From Oligoflexia bacterium (GTDB lineage: Bacteria > Bdellovibrionota > Bdellovibrionia > JABDDW01), in the NCBI GenBank assembly GCA_020847095.1, contig JADLCR010000018.1:1-60467 (forward strand): a stretch of 60,467 nt of DNA, given 5' to 3'. Made by a program: the position numbers and the translations under genes. Below, one piece after another: positions 24,704-35,043 of this stretch. The number at the start of each line of letters is the position of its first letter. The first letter of the stretch is position 1. The notes below the pieces were generated by a model. The model was given only the letters and a program-made list of their open reading frames with translations. It was not told the origin of the DNA and ran no database searches.

Positions 24704-25939
24704 TTAATCAAATAAAGAGCAGTAAGATTTAATTTGCTTTCTTAGGTTCAAAATCTTGTCGTCCGTACTTGGCATCTCAGACAGAGCATACTGATAATAC
24801 CGGACTTTCATGAGAGAATCTTTGATGCGACAACTTTTACAAAATCGGTCTTGGATGCCTTTGAACACTTCGGGAAGCTCTATTTCGGGCGGATTAAAAG
24901 TCTTTCCCAAATGTTCAACGAGCCTTGATTCTAAATAGACCAGTGCCGATTGAAATCTCTGACAAACCCGTTGAGAGAGACCCTTTGGAGGAGCTTCGTT
25001 AACCCGAATCTTCGCTACGAATCCGAAATGGTCGGACAAGTAGAGTTTTCTTCCAGATTTGGAATCAAAGGGCTCAGCAAAATCCAAATTAAACTGTGAA
25101 AGCTTCAGTCGCGGCGAAACATGAATGTAATCCAATTGCCCCCCATTAATGTGTGAGGGGCGATAAATATTTGGGCAAGCTGTGCAAATGGGCGAGCCCA
25201 CGTCTTCAATTTGAATTCCTTCGAGTGAACTCAGGGTCTTCCAAAAATGGTAATCGTGATGGGTTAGTCGACTGTTAAAATCGCCGGCGACGATAAAAGC
25301 ATCACTCGTCCGACGCTCAATGACCGTTTGCATGACTTCAAAATACTGCATCATGCGTTCTGGGGTGTACTTGTCTTCTACGGTATCCGAGGGCGTATCA
25401 CTGTGCCGAGCAACGGCGTGGGTATTGATGAAATTAATGAGCAGGCCGTGGGCATTGACTTCAGTCAAACTTGCGCCTTTGCCTGCGAAAATTTCCCCTT
25501 CCCAAATGCGGCGAATGGAGCCGTTCATGGTAAAGGGTTGAAAGTAAACTGGCCTGATTGGAAATTTTGACAAGTCGTATAGGCCGGATCCCACCGTTCT
25601 TGGCCAATGAAAATAGTGATAGTACGGAAGCCCTGAGTTGACTTGAATCAGCTGTCGAGCACTTTCGGTCCAAGCTTCTTGCAGTAATACGTGATCCAAC
25701 TGTCGATCTCGTATGGTGGTCCCAATTCGCGGCATGCGCTCTGAAGTGAATTTGCTGACATATTTAAGAGCCCAAACGTTAAGGGATCCAACGCGAAGCT
25801 CCCAGCGAGACCAGTCTTGCTGAGTTGTCGCCTCGACCGGCGAGCCAGTCGTCAATTGGGGCAACAAACAAATAATGACAGTAAATACTTTAAATCGTGA
25901 TTTTTTCGCGGTAAGTACCAAATTCTTGGCGAAGCGCAT
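24704..25939 (-). CDS. Exported endonuclease/exonuclease/phosphatase-fold enzyme
   Basis: A 411-residue protein with a signal-peptide-like start (basic residues, then [20 protein letters not shown]) and an EEP domain (about 50-310). Visible active-site parts are [16 protein letters not shown] with the metal-binding Glu, VAGDFNS, LDYIHVS and the catalytic SDHFG. The fold covers DNases, sphingomyelinases and phosphatases, so the substrate is open; neutral sphingomyelinase or nuclease are most likely. A C-terminal tail of about 90 residues has CKSC and other cysteines. ATG 25939 overlaps the mutase gene by 50 bases; an in-frame TTG near 25920 is possible. Confidence 0.8.
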   Translation of the reverse strand: MRFAKNLVLTAKKSRFKVFTVIICLLPQLTTGSPVEATTQQDWSRWELRVGSLNVWALKYVSKFTSERMPRIGTTIRDRQLDHVLLQEAWTESARQLIQVNSGLPYYHYFHWPRTVGSGLYDLSKFPIRPVYFQPFTMNGSIRRIWEGEIFAGKGASLTEVNAHGLLINFINTHAVARHSDTPSDTVEDKYTPERMMQYFEVMQTVIERRTSDAFIVAGDFNSRLTHHDYHFWKTLSSLEGIQIEDVGSPICTACPNIYRPSHINGGQLDYIHVSPRLKLSQFNLDFAEPFDSKSGRKLYLSDHFGFVAKIRVNEAPPKGLSQRVCQRFQSALVYLESRLVEHLGKTFNPPEIELPEVFKGIQDRFCKSCRIKDSLMKVRYYQYALSEMPSTDDKILNLRKQIKSYCSLFD

Positions 25940-27461
25940 GGCTAATTTCCCCCAAAGTAACTCCATCTGTGACGGCGGTGATGAACAAAGGAATCAAACA
26001 AACTTCTTGCTTGGCACCATTTCGAATTTTTTCCAAATGAGACTTCACGAGTTCAGGCTTTCGCTTTTTCTTAAACGCTTTAAGGCGGGTGATCTGTTTC
26101 TTTTCTAGGTCTGGCTTAATTTTCAATACGTCCGGTTTGAAATCCCGAGAGTCCTTGTGAATGTTTATTCCAACGATGAGCTCTTCTCCGGACTGCACCT
26201 TTAACTGATAGTCGTAAGCCGAGTTTTGAATTTCTTTTTGGATGTAACCAGTTTCGATACATCTAATGACCCCGCCCAGATCATCGATTCGTTTTAGGTA
26301 AGCGAGGGCCTCCGTCTCAATTTTGTTTGTCAGGTGTTCTACGTAATAACTGCCGCCAAGGGGATCAACCACATCAGCAACCCCGGTTTCGGAAGCGATG
26401 ATCTGTTGGGTTCTCAGTGCTAGTGTCGCGGCCGCTTCTGTTGGAAGGCCTAACGCCTCATCTTTTGAGTTTGTGTGCAATGATTGGGTTCCGCCAAGCA
26501 CGGCCGAAAGGGCCTGCATTGTAACCCGCACCACATTGTTTTCTGGTTGCTGGGCCGTAAGGGTGACGCCGGCTGTTTGAGTGTGAAATCGAAGAAGGAG
26601 ACTCTTTTGACTTTTTGCCCCAAAACGCTCTTTCATAAGATGGGCCCAAATGCGTCGCGCCGCTCGAAATTTGGCGACTTCTTCAAAAAAGTTGTTGTGC
26701 ACATTAAAGAAGAAACTAAGTCGTGAAGCGAAATCATCAATTTGAAGTCCTGATTTGAGTGCGCTTTCAACGTAAGTCACTCCGTTTGCCAAAGTAAAAG
26801 CAAGTTCCTGGGCGGCTGTTGAGCCGGCTTCTCGAATGTGGTAGCCGGAAATACTAACCGTGTTCCACTGTGGGACATTCTCAGAGCAATATTTAAAAAT
26901 GTCGGTGACAAGCCTCATCGAGGGTTTTGGCGGATAAATATACGTGCCTCGAGCAATGTACTCTTTCAAGATATCATTTTGCACAGTTCCTCGAAGTGCG
27001 CTTTCGGAGATACCTCGCTTTCGGGCCACGGCAATATAAAGAGCTAGAAGGATTCCCGCCGTTGCATTGATGGTCATACTTGTTGAGACCGTTTCAAGGG
27101 GGAGCTCGTCTAGTAAAGTCTCCATGTCTTGAAGCGAAGAAATGGCGACGCCAACTTTTCCCACTTCTCCCCGGGCCATCAAATCGTCGGAGTCGTAACC
27201 CATTTGAGTAGGCAAATCAAAAGCGACGCTGAGCCCAGTCTGGCCCTTATCAAGCAGTAGCCGATAGCGCTTATTACTCTCTGCGGCTGTTCCAAAACCG
27301 GCATATTGTCTCATGGTCCAAAGGCGACCGCGGTACATGTCTTTTTGAATGCCACGAGTGTACGGAAATTCACCCGGGGCGCCTAGTTTTTCGGAATAAT
27401 GTTCAGGTGCGACGCCGCTTTCAGGGCCGAAGCAAAGGTCAGTCGGCTTCAAAGGTGACAA
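25890..27461 (-). CDS. Methylmalonyl-CoA mutase, catalytic (large-chain) domain only
   Basis: A 523-residue protein covering the TIM-barrel catalytic part of adenosylcobalamin-dependent methylmalonyl-CoA mutase. Signatures are [20 protein letters not shown] (catalytic Tyr), [20 protein letters not shown], whose Arg matches the carboxylate-binding Arg of MCM rather than Gln of isobutyryl-CoA mutases, and [11 protein letters not shown] (His). The C-terminal B12-binding domain (DxHxxG) is absent, so a separate small subunit is needed, as in archaeal-type enzymes. I chose TTG 27461, six bases after AGGAG, overlapping the biotin carrier gene by 23 bases. Confidence 0.9.
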   Translation of the reverse strand: MSPLKPTDLCFGPESGVAPEHYSEKLGAPGEFPYTRGIQKDMYRGRLWTMRQYAGFGTAAESNKRYRLLLDKGQTGLSVAFDLPTQMGYDSDDLMARGEVGKVGVAISSLQDMETLLDELPLETVSTSMTINATAGILLALYIAVARKRGISESALRGTVQNDILKEYIARGTYIYPPKPSMRLVTDIFKYCSENVPQWNTVSISGYHIREAGSTAAQELAFTLANGVTYVESALKSGLQIDDFASRLSFFFNVHNNFFEEVAKFRAARRIWAHLMKERFGAKSQKSLLLRFHTQTAGVTLTAQQPENNVVRVTMQALSAVLGGTQSLHTNSKDEALGLPTEAAATLALRTQQIIASETGVADVVDPLGGSYYVEHLTNKIETEALAYLKRIDDLGGVIRCIETGYIQKEIQNSAYDYQLKVQSGEELIVGINIHKDSRDFKPDVLKIKPDLEKKQITRLKAFKKKRKPELVKSHLEKIRNGAKQEVCLIPLFITAVTDGVTLGEISHALRQEFGTYREKITI

Positions 27462-27966
27462 GAACCGCTCCTGTATCGACGGAGTTTCCCTCCGACACAT
27501 GTACGTTTTTGATCACGCAATCGTGAGTGGCCTTCATTTCGTTTTCCATCTTCATGGCTTCCATGATCAGAAGAGGCCCGCCAGTCGCCACTCTTTGGCC
27601 AGGCTTTACGAAGACTTTTGCAATCTTCCCAGGCATTCCGGCTTTGAGCTGATCGGAACTTCCGAGTCCGCCAGCACCTTTCAGTGATTCGTGCAAAAGG
27701 CTTTCATCATTATGAATAGTGATTTGACGGTAGCTGTTTCCGGTATAAATCGTGTAGCCACCTTTGATAGGAACCAAATCAAGCATGTATGATTTTCCAG
27801 TGAAGAGAAACGAGATAGCGTCGTCAAATTTGGTGTAGTCGGTTTTTGAAATCTGAATCTCTTCTTGGGCGTCGGATCCTTGTTGAATCTTTAAGACCCA
27901 GTGAGATTTTGTTTCTTTCACTTCGATTTTGTATTTCTTCTTCTTTATTTCCGCTTCGAAATACAT
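27439..27966 (-). CDS. Biotin carboxyl carrier protein of acyl-CoA carboxylase
   Basis: A 175-residue protein. The C-terminal biotinyl domain (about 105-175) contains EAMKMEN, whose lysine (about 139) carries biotin, with the paired APGKI-like turn here reading [14 protein letters not shown]. The N-terminal 100 residues resemble the linking region between carboxylase and carrier in propionyl-CoA carboxylase alpha chains, so this is the alpha chain's tail as a separate protein. It starts two bases after the biotin carboxylase stop and overlaps the mutase start. Confidence 0.92.
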   Translation of the reverse strand: MYFEAEIKKKKYKIEVKETKSHWVLKIQQGSDAQEEIQISKTDYTKFDDAISFLFTGKSYMLDLVPIKGGYTIYTGNSYRQITIHNDESLLHESLKGAGGLGSSDQLKAGMPGKIAKVFVKPGQRVATGGPLLIMEAMKMENEMKATHDCVIKNVHVSEGNSVDTGAVLVTFEAD

Positions 27967-27968
27967 GG

Positions 27969-29465
27969 CTACCTCAAAGAAAGTCGGCGCCCAAGGCGCT
28001 TCCAGTTACTGACCAGATTTAGATCCCAGACGCCCTGACTCTTTTGTTCATTGTAGGCTTCTATGGCCGCGGTAATCAAAAAGACCCGGTCATCGATGGA
28101 GGTGAAGAGTTTGTCGAATCCATCAAAGTCTTTTTCAATGAAGTGAGTTGAGAAATCACCTTTCAAAAACTTATCGTGCTGCAAAATTCTCTTATGAAGA
28201 GGAATATTAGTTTTAATTCCCGTTAGAATAAACTCGTCAAGGGCCCGCTGGCAGCGATCAATGGCTTCGCGTCGATCCGAACCCCAGGTGCTTAGTTTTG
28301 CAATCATGGGGTCGTAATGCATTGGCACTTCATAACCCGGATAAACGTAACTATCGATACGAGTAAAAGGACCTTGCGGATGACGGCATCTGACGATTTT
28401 GCCAGGGCTTGGCATAAATGTAATCGGGTCTTCAGCATAAATTCTTGCTTCAATAGCCCAACCGTTTTGTTTGAGTTGATTCTGCGAAAAAGAAAGTCTT
28501 TCGCCTGCAGCAACCAAGATTTGTTCTTGAACCAGGTCAACGCCAGTCACAAGCTCCGTTACGGGGTGCTCTACTTGAAGCCGAGTATTCATTTCCAAAA
28601 AGTAGAAGTCTTTGGTGTCGATATCGTAAATGAACTCGACGGTTCCGGCCCCTTGATACGAGACGCTCTTGGCCGCCTTAACGGCAATCTCGCCCATCGC
28701 CATACGTGTTTCATTCGAGAGGGCGGGCGAGGGAGCTTCTTCAATAATCTTTTGATGACGTCGTTGGATTGAGCATTCGCGTTCAAAAAGATGAGTGACA
28801 TTTCCATGACCGTCACCAAACACCTGAATTTCTATGTGTTTGGGGTTAGTCACATATTTTTCCACATAAACTTTGTCGTCACCGAAATAGCTTAAAGCCT
28901 CAGAGCGTGCCGCGCGAATAGCGCTTTCAAGGTCAGCTTCTGATTTTACAAGACGCATCCCCTTTCCTCCGCCGCCAGCCGAGGCTTTAATTATAACGGG
29001 GAAGCCAACTTTTTTGATAAGGGCACGAATCTCGTCAGGAGATGAAACCGGGCCGTCACTTCCTGGAACACAAGGTACGCCCGCTTTTTTCATTAAGTCG
29101 CGGGCGGCCAACTTATCCCCCATGCTTGCAATGGCATGCACAGAGGGACCGATAAAAGTAATTCCGGCTTTCTGGCAAGCTTCGGCGAAGTCTTCGTTTT
29201 CAGATAAAAATCCATACCCCGGGTGAATGGCATCAGCCCCAGATTTTTTCGCCACTTCAATAATCTTATGCAGATTAAGATAACTCTCGCGACTCGCGGC
29301 CGGACCGATGCAATAGGCTTCATCGGCGAGTAAAACGTGGAGACTGTTTCTGTCAGCCTCGCTGAACACCGCAACTGAAGGCACGCCTAGTTCTTTGCAG
29401 GCGCGATGGACACGAATGGCAATTTCGCCTCGATTTGCGATTAAAATTTTCTTGAAGAGCTTCAT
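27969..29465 (-). CDS. Acyl-CoA (propionyl-CoA) carboxylase, biotin carboxylase subunit
   Basis: A 498-residue ATP-grasp biotin carboxylase that carboxylates the biotin on the carrier protein. Signatures: KILIANRGEIAIRV at the start, HPGYGFLSEN near 85, KASAGGGGKGMR (ATP-binding) near 160, ERECSIQRRHQK near 235 and EMNTRLQVEHPVTE near 295. I use ATG 29465 because AAGGA sits eight bases upstream; ATG 29474 is the alternative. It follows the carboxyltransferase gene by 11 bases. With MCM downstream, propionyl-CoA is the likely substrate. Confidence 0.92.
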   Translation of the reverse strand: MKLFKKILIANRGEIAIRVHRACKELGVPSVAVFSEADRNSLHVLLADEAYCIGPAASRESYLNLHKIIEVAKKSGADAIHPGYGFLSENEDFAEACQKAGITFIGPSVHAIASMGDKLAARDLMKKAGVPCVPGSDGPVSSPDEIRALIKKVGFPVIIKASAGGGGKGMRLVKSEADLESAIRAARSEALSYFGDDKVYVEKYVTNPKHIEIQVFGDGHGNVTHLFERECSIQRRHQKIIEEAPSPALSNETRMAMGEIAVKAAKSVSYQGAGTVEFIYDIDTKDFYFLEMNTRLQVEHPVTELVTGVDLVQEQILVAAGERLSFSQNQLKQNGWAIEARIYAEDPITFMPSPGKIVRCRHPQGPFTRIDSYVYPGYEVPMHYDPMIAKLSTWGSDRREAIDRCQRALDEFILTGIKTNIPLHKRILQHDKFLKGDFSTHFIEKDFDGFDKLFTSIDDRVFLITAAIEAYNEQKSQGVWDLNLVSNWKRLGRRLSLR

Positions 29466-29476
29466 CTTCTTCATCC

Positions 29477-31036
29477 TTATAACGGGATATTGCCGTGTTT
29501 TCGTGGAGGGTTGGTATCACGTTTATTTTTTAACATTTCCAATGCGTCGATAATGCGACGACGAGTTTGAATCGGTTCGATCACCTCGTCAATGTAGCCG
29601 AGCTCGGCCGCTTTGTAGGGATTTGCAAATGTTGTACGGTAATCTTCGGTGAGTCGATCTTTGACCGCCGTATCGGCGCCGGCTTTGGCAATTTGCTCTC
29701 TAAAGATAATATTAACCGCACCGTCTGGTCCCATGACCGCAATTTCTGCAGTGGGGTACGCAAGGTTGACGTCGCCTCTTAAGTGCTTCGACGACATAAC
29801 GTCGTAAGCGCCCCCATAAGCTTTTCTGGTGATGATCGTTATTTTTGGAACAGTCGCCTCAGCGTAAGCGTAAAGCAGTTTTGCTCCATGACGAATGACA
29901 CCATTGTACTCTTGCTCGGTTCCGGGCAAAAATCCTGGTACGTCGACAAGGGTAACGATAGGAATATTGAAGGCATCACAAAATCTAACGAATCGCGCCG
30001 CTTTGACTGAAGCTTTAATATCTAAGCAGCCGGCCAAATTCATGGGCTGGTTAGCCACAATGCCCACACTGCGGCCGTTGAAGCGAGAAAAACCAATTAA
30101 GATATTCGGAGCATAGTGTTGCTGAACTTCTAAGAAATAGCCTTCGTCGACAATCATTTTGATCAGTTCTTTCATGTCGTAGGGCTTTTTTGAGCTGTCC
30201 GGAACAATCGTGTTAATGCGTTCGTCTATACGCTCAACAACATCTTTCGGCGGCAGCACTGGCGGATCGTCAATATTGTTGGACGGCAAGAAATTTAAAA
30301 GTTCACGAATCATTAATAGGCAGTGCTTGTCGTCTTCACAGGCAAAATGCGCAACACCAGATTTTGCCGAGTGAGTGAGAGCTCCGCCAAGATCTTTCTT
30401 TGTGACTTCTTCGTGGGTGACGGCCTTAATAACATCGGGGCCCGTGACAAACATGTAACTGGTGTCTTTAACCATGAAGATAAAATCAGTGATTGCGGGG
30501 CTATAAACCGCTCCACCTGCGCAAGGCCCAAGTATGGCAGAAATTTGGGGAATGACTCCCGAGGCGAGGGTGTTTCTTAAAAAAATGTCGGCGTAACCAC
30601 CCAAGCTTTCAACACCCTCTTGAATGCGAGCGCCCCCCGAATCGTTCAAGCCAATGACGGGAGCCCCATTTTTAATGGCCATTTGTTGAATTTTTGTAAT
30701 CTTCTTTGAGTTGGTGGCGCTGAGACTTCCGCCAAATACCGTAAAGTCTTGGCTGTAAACATAGACGAGTTTTCCGTTAATGCGGCCGTACCCGGTGATG
30801 ACTCCGTCGCCAGGAATTTTTTTATTAGCCATTCCAAAATCGTTACAGCGATGAGTAACAAAACGATCAAATTCGACAAATGACCCTGGATCCAACAAGA
30901 CCTCAAGCCGTTCGCGAGCGGTCAGTCGTCCACTTTCTTTGTGCTTCGCTAAACGTTCTTTACCACCACCTTGAAGGGCTGCCTCGTTGCGAGACTCTAG
31001 ATCTCTAATTCGTTCTTCCGTTGTCATTTCTGGCAT
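29477..31036 (-). CDS. pccB: Propionyl-CoA carboxylase carboxyltransferase (beta) subunit
   Basis: A 519-residue carboxyltransferase with two crotonase-like halves. The N-half has [27 protein letters not shown]-like [10 protein letters not shown] and [18 protein letters not shown]; the C-half has [33 protein letters not shown] and [15 protein letters not shown]. These match PccB of propionyl-CoA carboxylase, which makes methylmalonyl-CoA. The linked mutase supports propionyl-CoA rather than acetyl-CoA. It starts 15 bases after asnS, after an AGGTAG site, so it may share that transcript. Confidence 0.93.
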   Translation of the reverse strand: MPEMTTEERIRDLESRNEAALQGGGKERLAKHKESGRLTARERLEVLLDPGSFVEFDRFVTHRCNDFGMANKKIPGDGVITGYGRINGKLVYVYSQDFTVFGGSLSATNSKKITKIQQMAIKNGAPVIGLNDSGGARIQEGVESLGGYADIFLRNTLASGVIPQISAILGPCAGGAVYSPAITDFIFMVKDTSYMFVTGPDVIKAVTHEEVTKKDLGGALTHSAKSGVAHFACEDDKHCLLMIRELLNFLPSNNIDDPPVLPPKDVVERIDERINTIVPDSSKKPYDMKELIKMIVDEGYFLEVQQHYAPNILIGFSRFNGRSVGIVANQPMNLAGCLDIKASVKAARFVRFCDAFNIPIVTLVDVPGFLPGTEQEYNGVIRHGAKLLYAYAEATVPKITIITRKAYGGAYDVMSSKHLRGDVNLAYPTAEIAVMGPDGAVNIIFREQIAKAGADTAVKDRLTEDYRTTFANPYKAAELGYIDEVIEPIQTRRRIIDALEMLKNKRDTNPPRKHGNIPL

Positions 31037-31051
31037 AACAATCTACCTCTT

Positions 31052-32344
31052 TTACGGATACATGCGGCCATAAAGGCGTGGAAATGGGGCTGTCTCTCGG
31101 ACGTGGGGCAATCCGCAAATCCAAGCAACCGTTCTTTCAACGCCCAAGCCAAATCCTGAGTGTGGGAAGGTTCCATATTTTCGTAAATCTAAATACCAAG
31201 AAAAATCCTGTTCGCGTAATCCATGCTCATGAATGCGGCTAAAGAGTTTTTCCAAATCGTCTTCGCGTTGACCGCCTCCAATGATTTCCCCATAACCTTC
31301 GGTAGCCAAGAGATCGCAACTTAAACTCGAAACTTCATCCGAAGGATCGCGCTTCATGTAAAACGCCTTTACGGCCGCTGGGTAGTGGTGAACAAATACA
31401 GGACGATCAAATTTCGAAGAAACAATCGTCTCGTCGGTTCCGCCGAAGTCATCTCCCTTTTTGAATTCAGGATTTTCTTTTAAAATCAACTCTGCCGCCT
31501 CGTTGTAGTGCAAGCGTGGGAATGGGGCCTGAATTTTTTCAAGCGCGGCCGTGTTCCGCTCAAGGACACGAAGTTCCTCGGCGCGATTTTTAAGGACCCG
31601 CTGGACGATGTATTCGACAAATTGTTCGGCGAGTTCCATGTTTTCGTACAGATCAGCAAATGCTACTTCTGGCTCGACCATCCAAAACTCGATCAGATGT
31701 CGGCGCGTTTTTGATTTTTCAGCGCGAAACGTCGGACCAAAACAATAAACTTTACCAAAAGCGGCTGCGCCGGCCTCGTTGTAGAGCTGTCCGCTCTGAC
31801 TTAAGTAAGCTTTTTCGTCGAAGTAATTTGTCTGAAAAAGTGTCGAAGTTCCTTCACAGGCACTGGGCGTAAAAATCGGAGCGTCAACAAGTGTGAATCC
31901 GCGCCCATCGAAAAAATCTCGGATCGATTTTATTATTTCGTGACGTACGCGAAGTGCTGCGTGCTGTCTGGAGGACCGCAACCAAAGATGACGATGATTC
32001 ATTAAAAAATCCGTGCCGTGCTCTTTGGGGCTAATGGGGTACTCAGCCGCGATGGAATGAATGGTCAGATTCTTTGCGCTGAGTTCGTAGCCTCCGGGGC
32101 TTCTCTTTTCTTCTTTGACCGTTCCGGTGACGTAAACGCAAGATTCTTGAGTGAGCTTTTCAAAGGCCTCAAACGACTCCGGGTTACAATCGCCTTTAAA
32201 ATAAACGCACTGACAAACTCCAGTGCCGTCTCGAAGAAGTAAGAACTTAATTTTGCCGCTTGAGCGGGTGTTATACACCCAACCTCGAAGCTCAACTGTT
32301 TGCCCAACATGTTGGGAAAGATCTGAAATATAGACTCGATTCAT
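31052..32344 (-). CDS. asnS: Asparaginyl-tRNA synthetase
   Basis: A 430-residue class IIb synthetase that charges tRNA-Asn. The N-terminal OB-fold starts [20 protein letters not shown]; the catalytic core has motif 2 ([20 protein letters not shown]), GGGQREDD and motif 3 ([15 protein letters not shown]). The [14 protein letters not shown] form is AsnS rather than AspS. ATG 32344 matches family starts; TTG 32377 and ATG 32362 are in frame upstream and cannot be excluded. It lies at the head of the propionyl-CoA carboxylase genes. Confidence 0.95.
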   Translation of the reverse strand: MNRVYISDLSQHVGQTVELRGWVYNTRSSGKIKFLLLRDGTGVCQCVYFKGDCNPESFEAFEKLTQESCVYVTGTVKEEKRSPGGYELSAKNLTIHSIAAEYPISPKEHGTDFLMNHRHLWLRSSRQHAALRVRHEIIKSIRDFFDGRGFTLVDAPIFTPSACEGTSTLFQTNYFDEKAYLSQSGQLYNEAGAAAFGKVYCFGPTFRAEKSKTRRHLIEFWMVEPEVAFADLYENMELAEQFVEYIVQRVLKNRAEELRVLERNTAALEKIQAPFPRLHYNEAAELILKENPEFKKGDDFGGTDETIVSSKFDRPVFVHHYPAAVKAFYMKRDPSDEVSSLSCDLLATEGYGEIIGGGQREDDLEKLFSRIHEHGLREQDFSWYLDLRKYGTFPHSGFGLGVERTVAWICGLPHVRETAPFPRLYGRMYP

Positions 32345-32415
32345 AAACACCCTGGGTAACATGACCGGGGAGTTCAACTCAAACGAGAAATCGACTATAA
32401 TGCTAAGCGTTATTG

Positions 32416-33699
32416 CTAATTTCCGAGAAGGATCTGGGCAGACTGCAAGGCGTTAATCTTTCCTTGGGTGCGGACGCCAAAACCACCCGTGCTGACGCCG
32501 GCGTTGATGAGGTTTACCACATCGACGGCGCTCATGAGTGGGCGGGCGCTTAACAGCACGGCGGCCAGTCCCGAAACAAATGGAGTGGACATGCTTGTCC
32601 CTCGAAGCCCACACATTTGCCCTTGGGGTTGAGTGGGTGATTGCGGGGGGACCGTGCTTAAAATCGCGTCACCTGGAGCGGAGACATCAACATACTGACC
32701 GTAATTTGAAAATGACGAAAGCGTTTGACCAATGCCATGTGCGCCGACAGTTAGTTTTCCGCCAAATCTATAAACTGCAGGCCATTCAGGCATCTTGGCT
32801 AGATCGTGACCTGAATTGCCGGAGGCGTTGACGAACACGACGCCCAGACTTGTGAGTGAGGCGATCGAATCCTCTAAGATTTGGCTGCAAAGATCTCCAC
32901 CCCAGCTGGCATTGATGACACGGGCGCCATATTTTTGGGCATATTCCATGGCCACAATCGCATCTCCAACAGAGCCCTTTCCATCGGAGTCGATAAACTT
33001 TAACACCATAATTTTTGACTTAGGCGCGATACCCGTAAAGCCGAGGGGCCCAGACTGTCCGGCGACAATTCCAGAGACATGGGTGCCGTGGGTTGAAGAA
33101 GAAGAAACATCCGGAGTCATGTTAGAAAAATTGAACCCTTTGTAGTCGTCGACGTAGCCGTTGCGATCGTCATCAACGGCGTTGTTCGGGATCTCGTCCG
33201 GGTTAGTCCAGATTTGTGATGATAAAAGTGGGTGATTGGTATCAGCTCCTGAATCCACAACAGCGACGGTGACCGCTTCACCTTTTTTGCCTAATAAACT
33301 CCAGGCGTCTTGAATTTTAACATCACCCGGGCCCCACGCCGTTGGTAGCCGTACGGTGTCGCACCCGTCAGCGTGAGGAAAAACATCTTCTGGTGCTACA
33401 TTGAATTCGTGCTCGGCTTTTCTGATTTGATCGCTATATTTTTTCAACACATCGTTTTCTAAAATCTGTTTTTCAACTTGAGAAAAGCGGGTGACTCGAC
33501 TGTCGGGGGAAAGTTTTAGAGATTCAAATTCTTTAGGAACGGCACCTGCCCATTGAACAAGAAAGCGATTGGGCAAAACCTGCTCCGCGCACATGGGACC
33601 AACTGACGAGACAGAGCCGCGATTGCCCGTTGAGCACGCGGCGAGACTCAGACTAAGCAAAGAACTTAAGAGTAAAGAATTGCGAAGAGTTGCGTCCAT
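32416..33699 (-). CDS. Subtilisin-like (S8) serine protease lipoprotein
   Basis: A 427-residue lipoprotein with lipobox SLAAC (cysteine 22). Residues 40-110 look like an inhibitor-type prodomain ([13 protein letters not shown] onwards). The S8 catalytic domain has Asp about 148 in VAVVDSGAD, His about 203 in HGTHVSG, the oxyanion Asn in NASGNSG and Ser about 369 in [12 protein letters not shown] calcium-loop-like segment [13 protein letters not shown] follows the Asp motif. It should act in the periplasm or on the cell surface. A small hairpin (CCGCA...TGCGG, 33718-33735) lies in the upstream region. Confidence 0.93.
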   Translation of the reverse strand: MDATLRNSLLLSSLLSLSLAACSTGNRGSVSSVGPMCAEQVLPNRFLVQWAGAVPKEFESLKLSPDSRVTRFSQVEKQILENDVLKKYSDQIRKAEHEFNVAPEDVFPHADGCDTVRLPTAWGPGDVKIQDAWSLLGKKGEAVTVAVVDSGADTNHPLLSSQIWTNPDEIPNNAVDDDRNGYVDDYKGFNFSNMTPDVSSSSTHGTHVSGIVAGQSGPLGFTGIAPKSKIMVLKFIDSDGKGSVGDAIVAMEYAQKYGARVINASWGGDLCSQILEDSIASLTSLGVVFVNASGNSGHDLAKMPEWPAVYRFGGKLTVGAHGIGQTLSSFSNYGQYVDVSAPGDAILSTVPPQSPTQPQGQMCGLRGTSMSTPFVSGLAAVLLSARPLMSAVDVVNLINAGVSTGGFGVRTQGKINALQSAQILLGN

Positions 33700-33795
33700 G
33701 CAACCGGCCCCCCGTTACCGCACCATAAAATGCGGACCCCTGATTCTTTATGTTAACACTGAATAGGCTAAGTCGGGTTAGGTGGGGGCAAAAGA

Positions 33796-34212
33796 TTATG
33801 AACGAGCTAGACCTTTGTCTAAAAAAGACTTGTCATAAGTCCAGGTCAGCAATTCACTTAAGTGAAGTTTTTCAACACGCTTCAAAGTATTGTTTGCGGT
33901 GTAAATAACAAGGTCTTTTGAAAATTCGGCCATTACCTGAAGACACATTCCGCAAGGAGCGCAAGGACGTCCTGTGCTATTGACGATGTACACGGCGCGA
34001 AGAGTTCTTTCTCCGTGGGAGATGGCCTGAGTGATGGCGGTTCGTTCTGCACAAATGGTAGAGCCGTAGCTCGCATTTTCCACGTTGCAACCGCCATAAA
34101 TTTTTCCGGAGCCGCCGATAACGACCGAACCCACCTTAAACTTGCTATAGGGAGCATAAGCATTTTTAGAAAGACGCTTAGCGTTTCGCAGGTGCTTTAT
34201 CGAGGTGGGCAT
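33796..34212 (-). CDS. cdd: Cytidine deaminase
   Basis: A 138-residue zinc enzyme converting cytidine and deoxycytidine to uridine forms. Zinc ligands and the catalytic Glu are in GSTICAERTA and RPCAPCGMC; the substrate part AYAPYSKFKVG and GCNVENASYG are at the N-terminus. The length matches tetrameric Cdd. It is the last gene of the deoC-pdp-punA-cdd operon and overlaps punA by 35 bases, with GGAGAA ahead of its ATG. Confidence 0.95.
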   Translation of the reverse strand: MPTSIKHLRNAKRLSKNAYAPYSKFKVGSVVIGGSGKIYGGCNVENASYGSTICAERTAITQAISHGERTLRAVYIVNSTGRPCAPCGMCLQVMAEFSKDLVIYTANNTLKRVEKLHLSELLTWTYDKSFLDKGLARS

Positions 34213-35032
34213 TTATTTCTCCAATGAGTTGAGTGACAAGATGCTTAAACTTCTGTTCAACAAACTTAGCTGTCGTGGTGACCTCGTTATGACTTAGTTT
34301 TCCACTTGAAAGTCCCGCCGCCAAATTGGTTATGCAGCTGACGCCGCAAACTCGAACGCCCAAATGGTTCGCCGCGATCACCTCGGGAACGGTACTCATT
34401 CCAACCGCATCTCCGCCAATACTTTGCAAATAACGAACCTCGGCTGGTGTTTCGTATGTTGGTCCTGGAAGCCCCACGTAAACGCCCTGCCAAACATTTA
34501 ATTTGTTTCCTTTGGCACAAGAGGAAATGAGGTTTGCAAGAGAACGATCATAGGCCTCGGTCATATCCGGAAATCGCGGTCCAAGTTGCTCTAGGTTTTT
34601 ACCTTTAAGAGGGTTGTCGCCCATCAGATTAATGTGGTCGGTGATAACCATGAAGTCACCCGGAGTCATTTTTTTATTCAATCCGCCCGCTGCGTTGGTG
34701 ACGAGAAGAACTTGGATCCCCAGCATTGCAAGTGTTCGCGTTGGAAAAACGACCTCCTGAGCATTGTATCCTTCATAAAGGTGAAGTCGCCCTTGAAGTG
34801 CAGCAACGGGCACATCTCCAATTTTCCCTAGGATTAGACGTCCCGTATGCCCCTCAACTGAAGTTGTTTTAAAATGTGGAATTTGCGAGTACTCGCAACT
34901 CCATTCAGGAACAATAGAGTCGACGAAGTTGCCTAAACCGCTTCCCAGTATCATGCCGACGCGAGGCTTAAGAGAGCAGTGGGACCTGATGAACTGTGTT
35001 GTATCTGAGAGCTTTTGTACTAAATCCGTCAT
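34178..35032 (-). CDS. punA: Purine nucleoside phosphorylase (trimeric PNP-II type)
   Basis: A 284-residue phosphorylase that splits purine nucleosides with phosphate. The family signatures are MILGSGLGNFVD at the start, HTGRLILGKI with QGRLHLYEGY, NAAGGLNKKMTPGDFMVITDHINLM and GPTYETPAEVRYLQSIGGDAVGMSTVPEVIAA. The last is the base-binding segment of the mammalian-like, low-molecular-weight PNP, which prefers guanosine and inosine. It begins 11 bases after pdp and overlaps cdd by 35 bases, a long overlap for a coupled pair. Confidence 0.94.
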   Translation of the reverse strand: MTDLVQKLSDTTQFIRSHCSLKPRVGMILGSGLGNFVDSIVPEWSCEYSQIPHFKTTSVEGHTGRLILGKIGDVPVAALQGRLHLYEGYNAQEVVFPTRTLAMLGIQVLLVTNAAGGLNKKMTPGDFMVITDHINLMGDNPLKGKNLEQLGPRFPDMTEAYDRSLANLISSCAKGNKLNVWQGVYVGLPGPTYETPAEVRYLQSIGGDAVGMSTVPEVIAANHLGVRVCGVSCITNLAAGLSSGKLSHNEVTTTAKFVEQKFKHLVTQLIGEINAHLDKAPAKR

Positions 35033-35043
35033 TTCGTGGCCTT

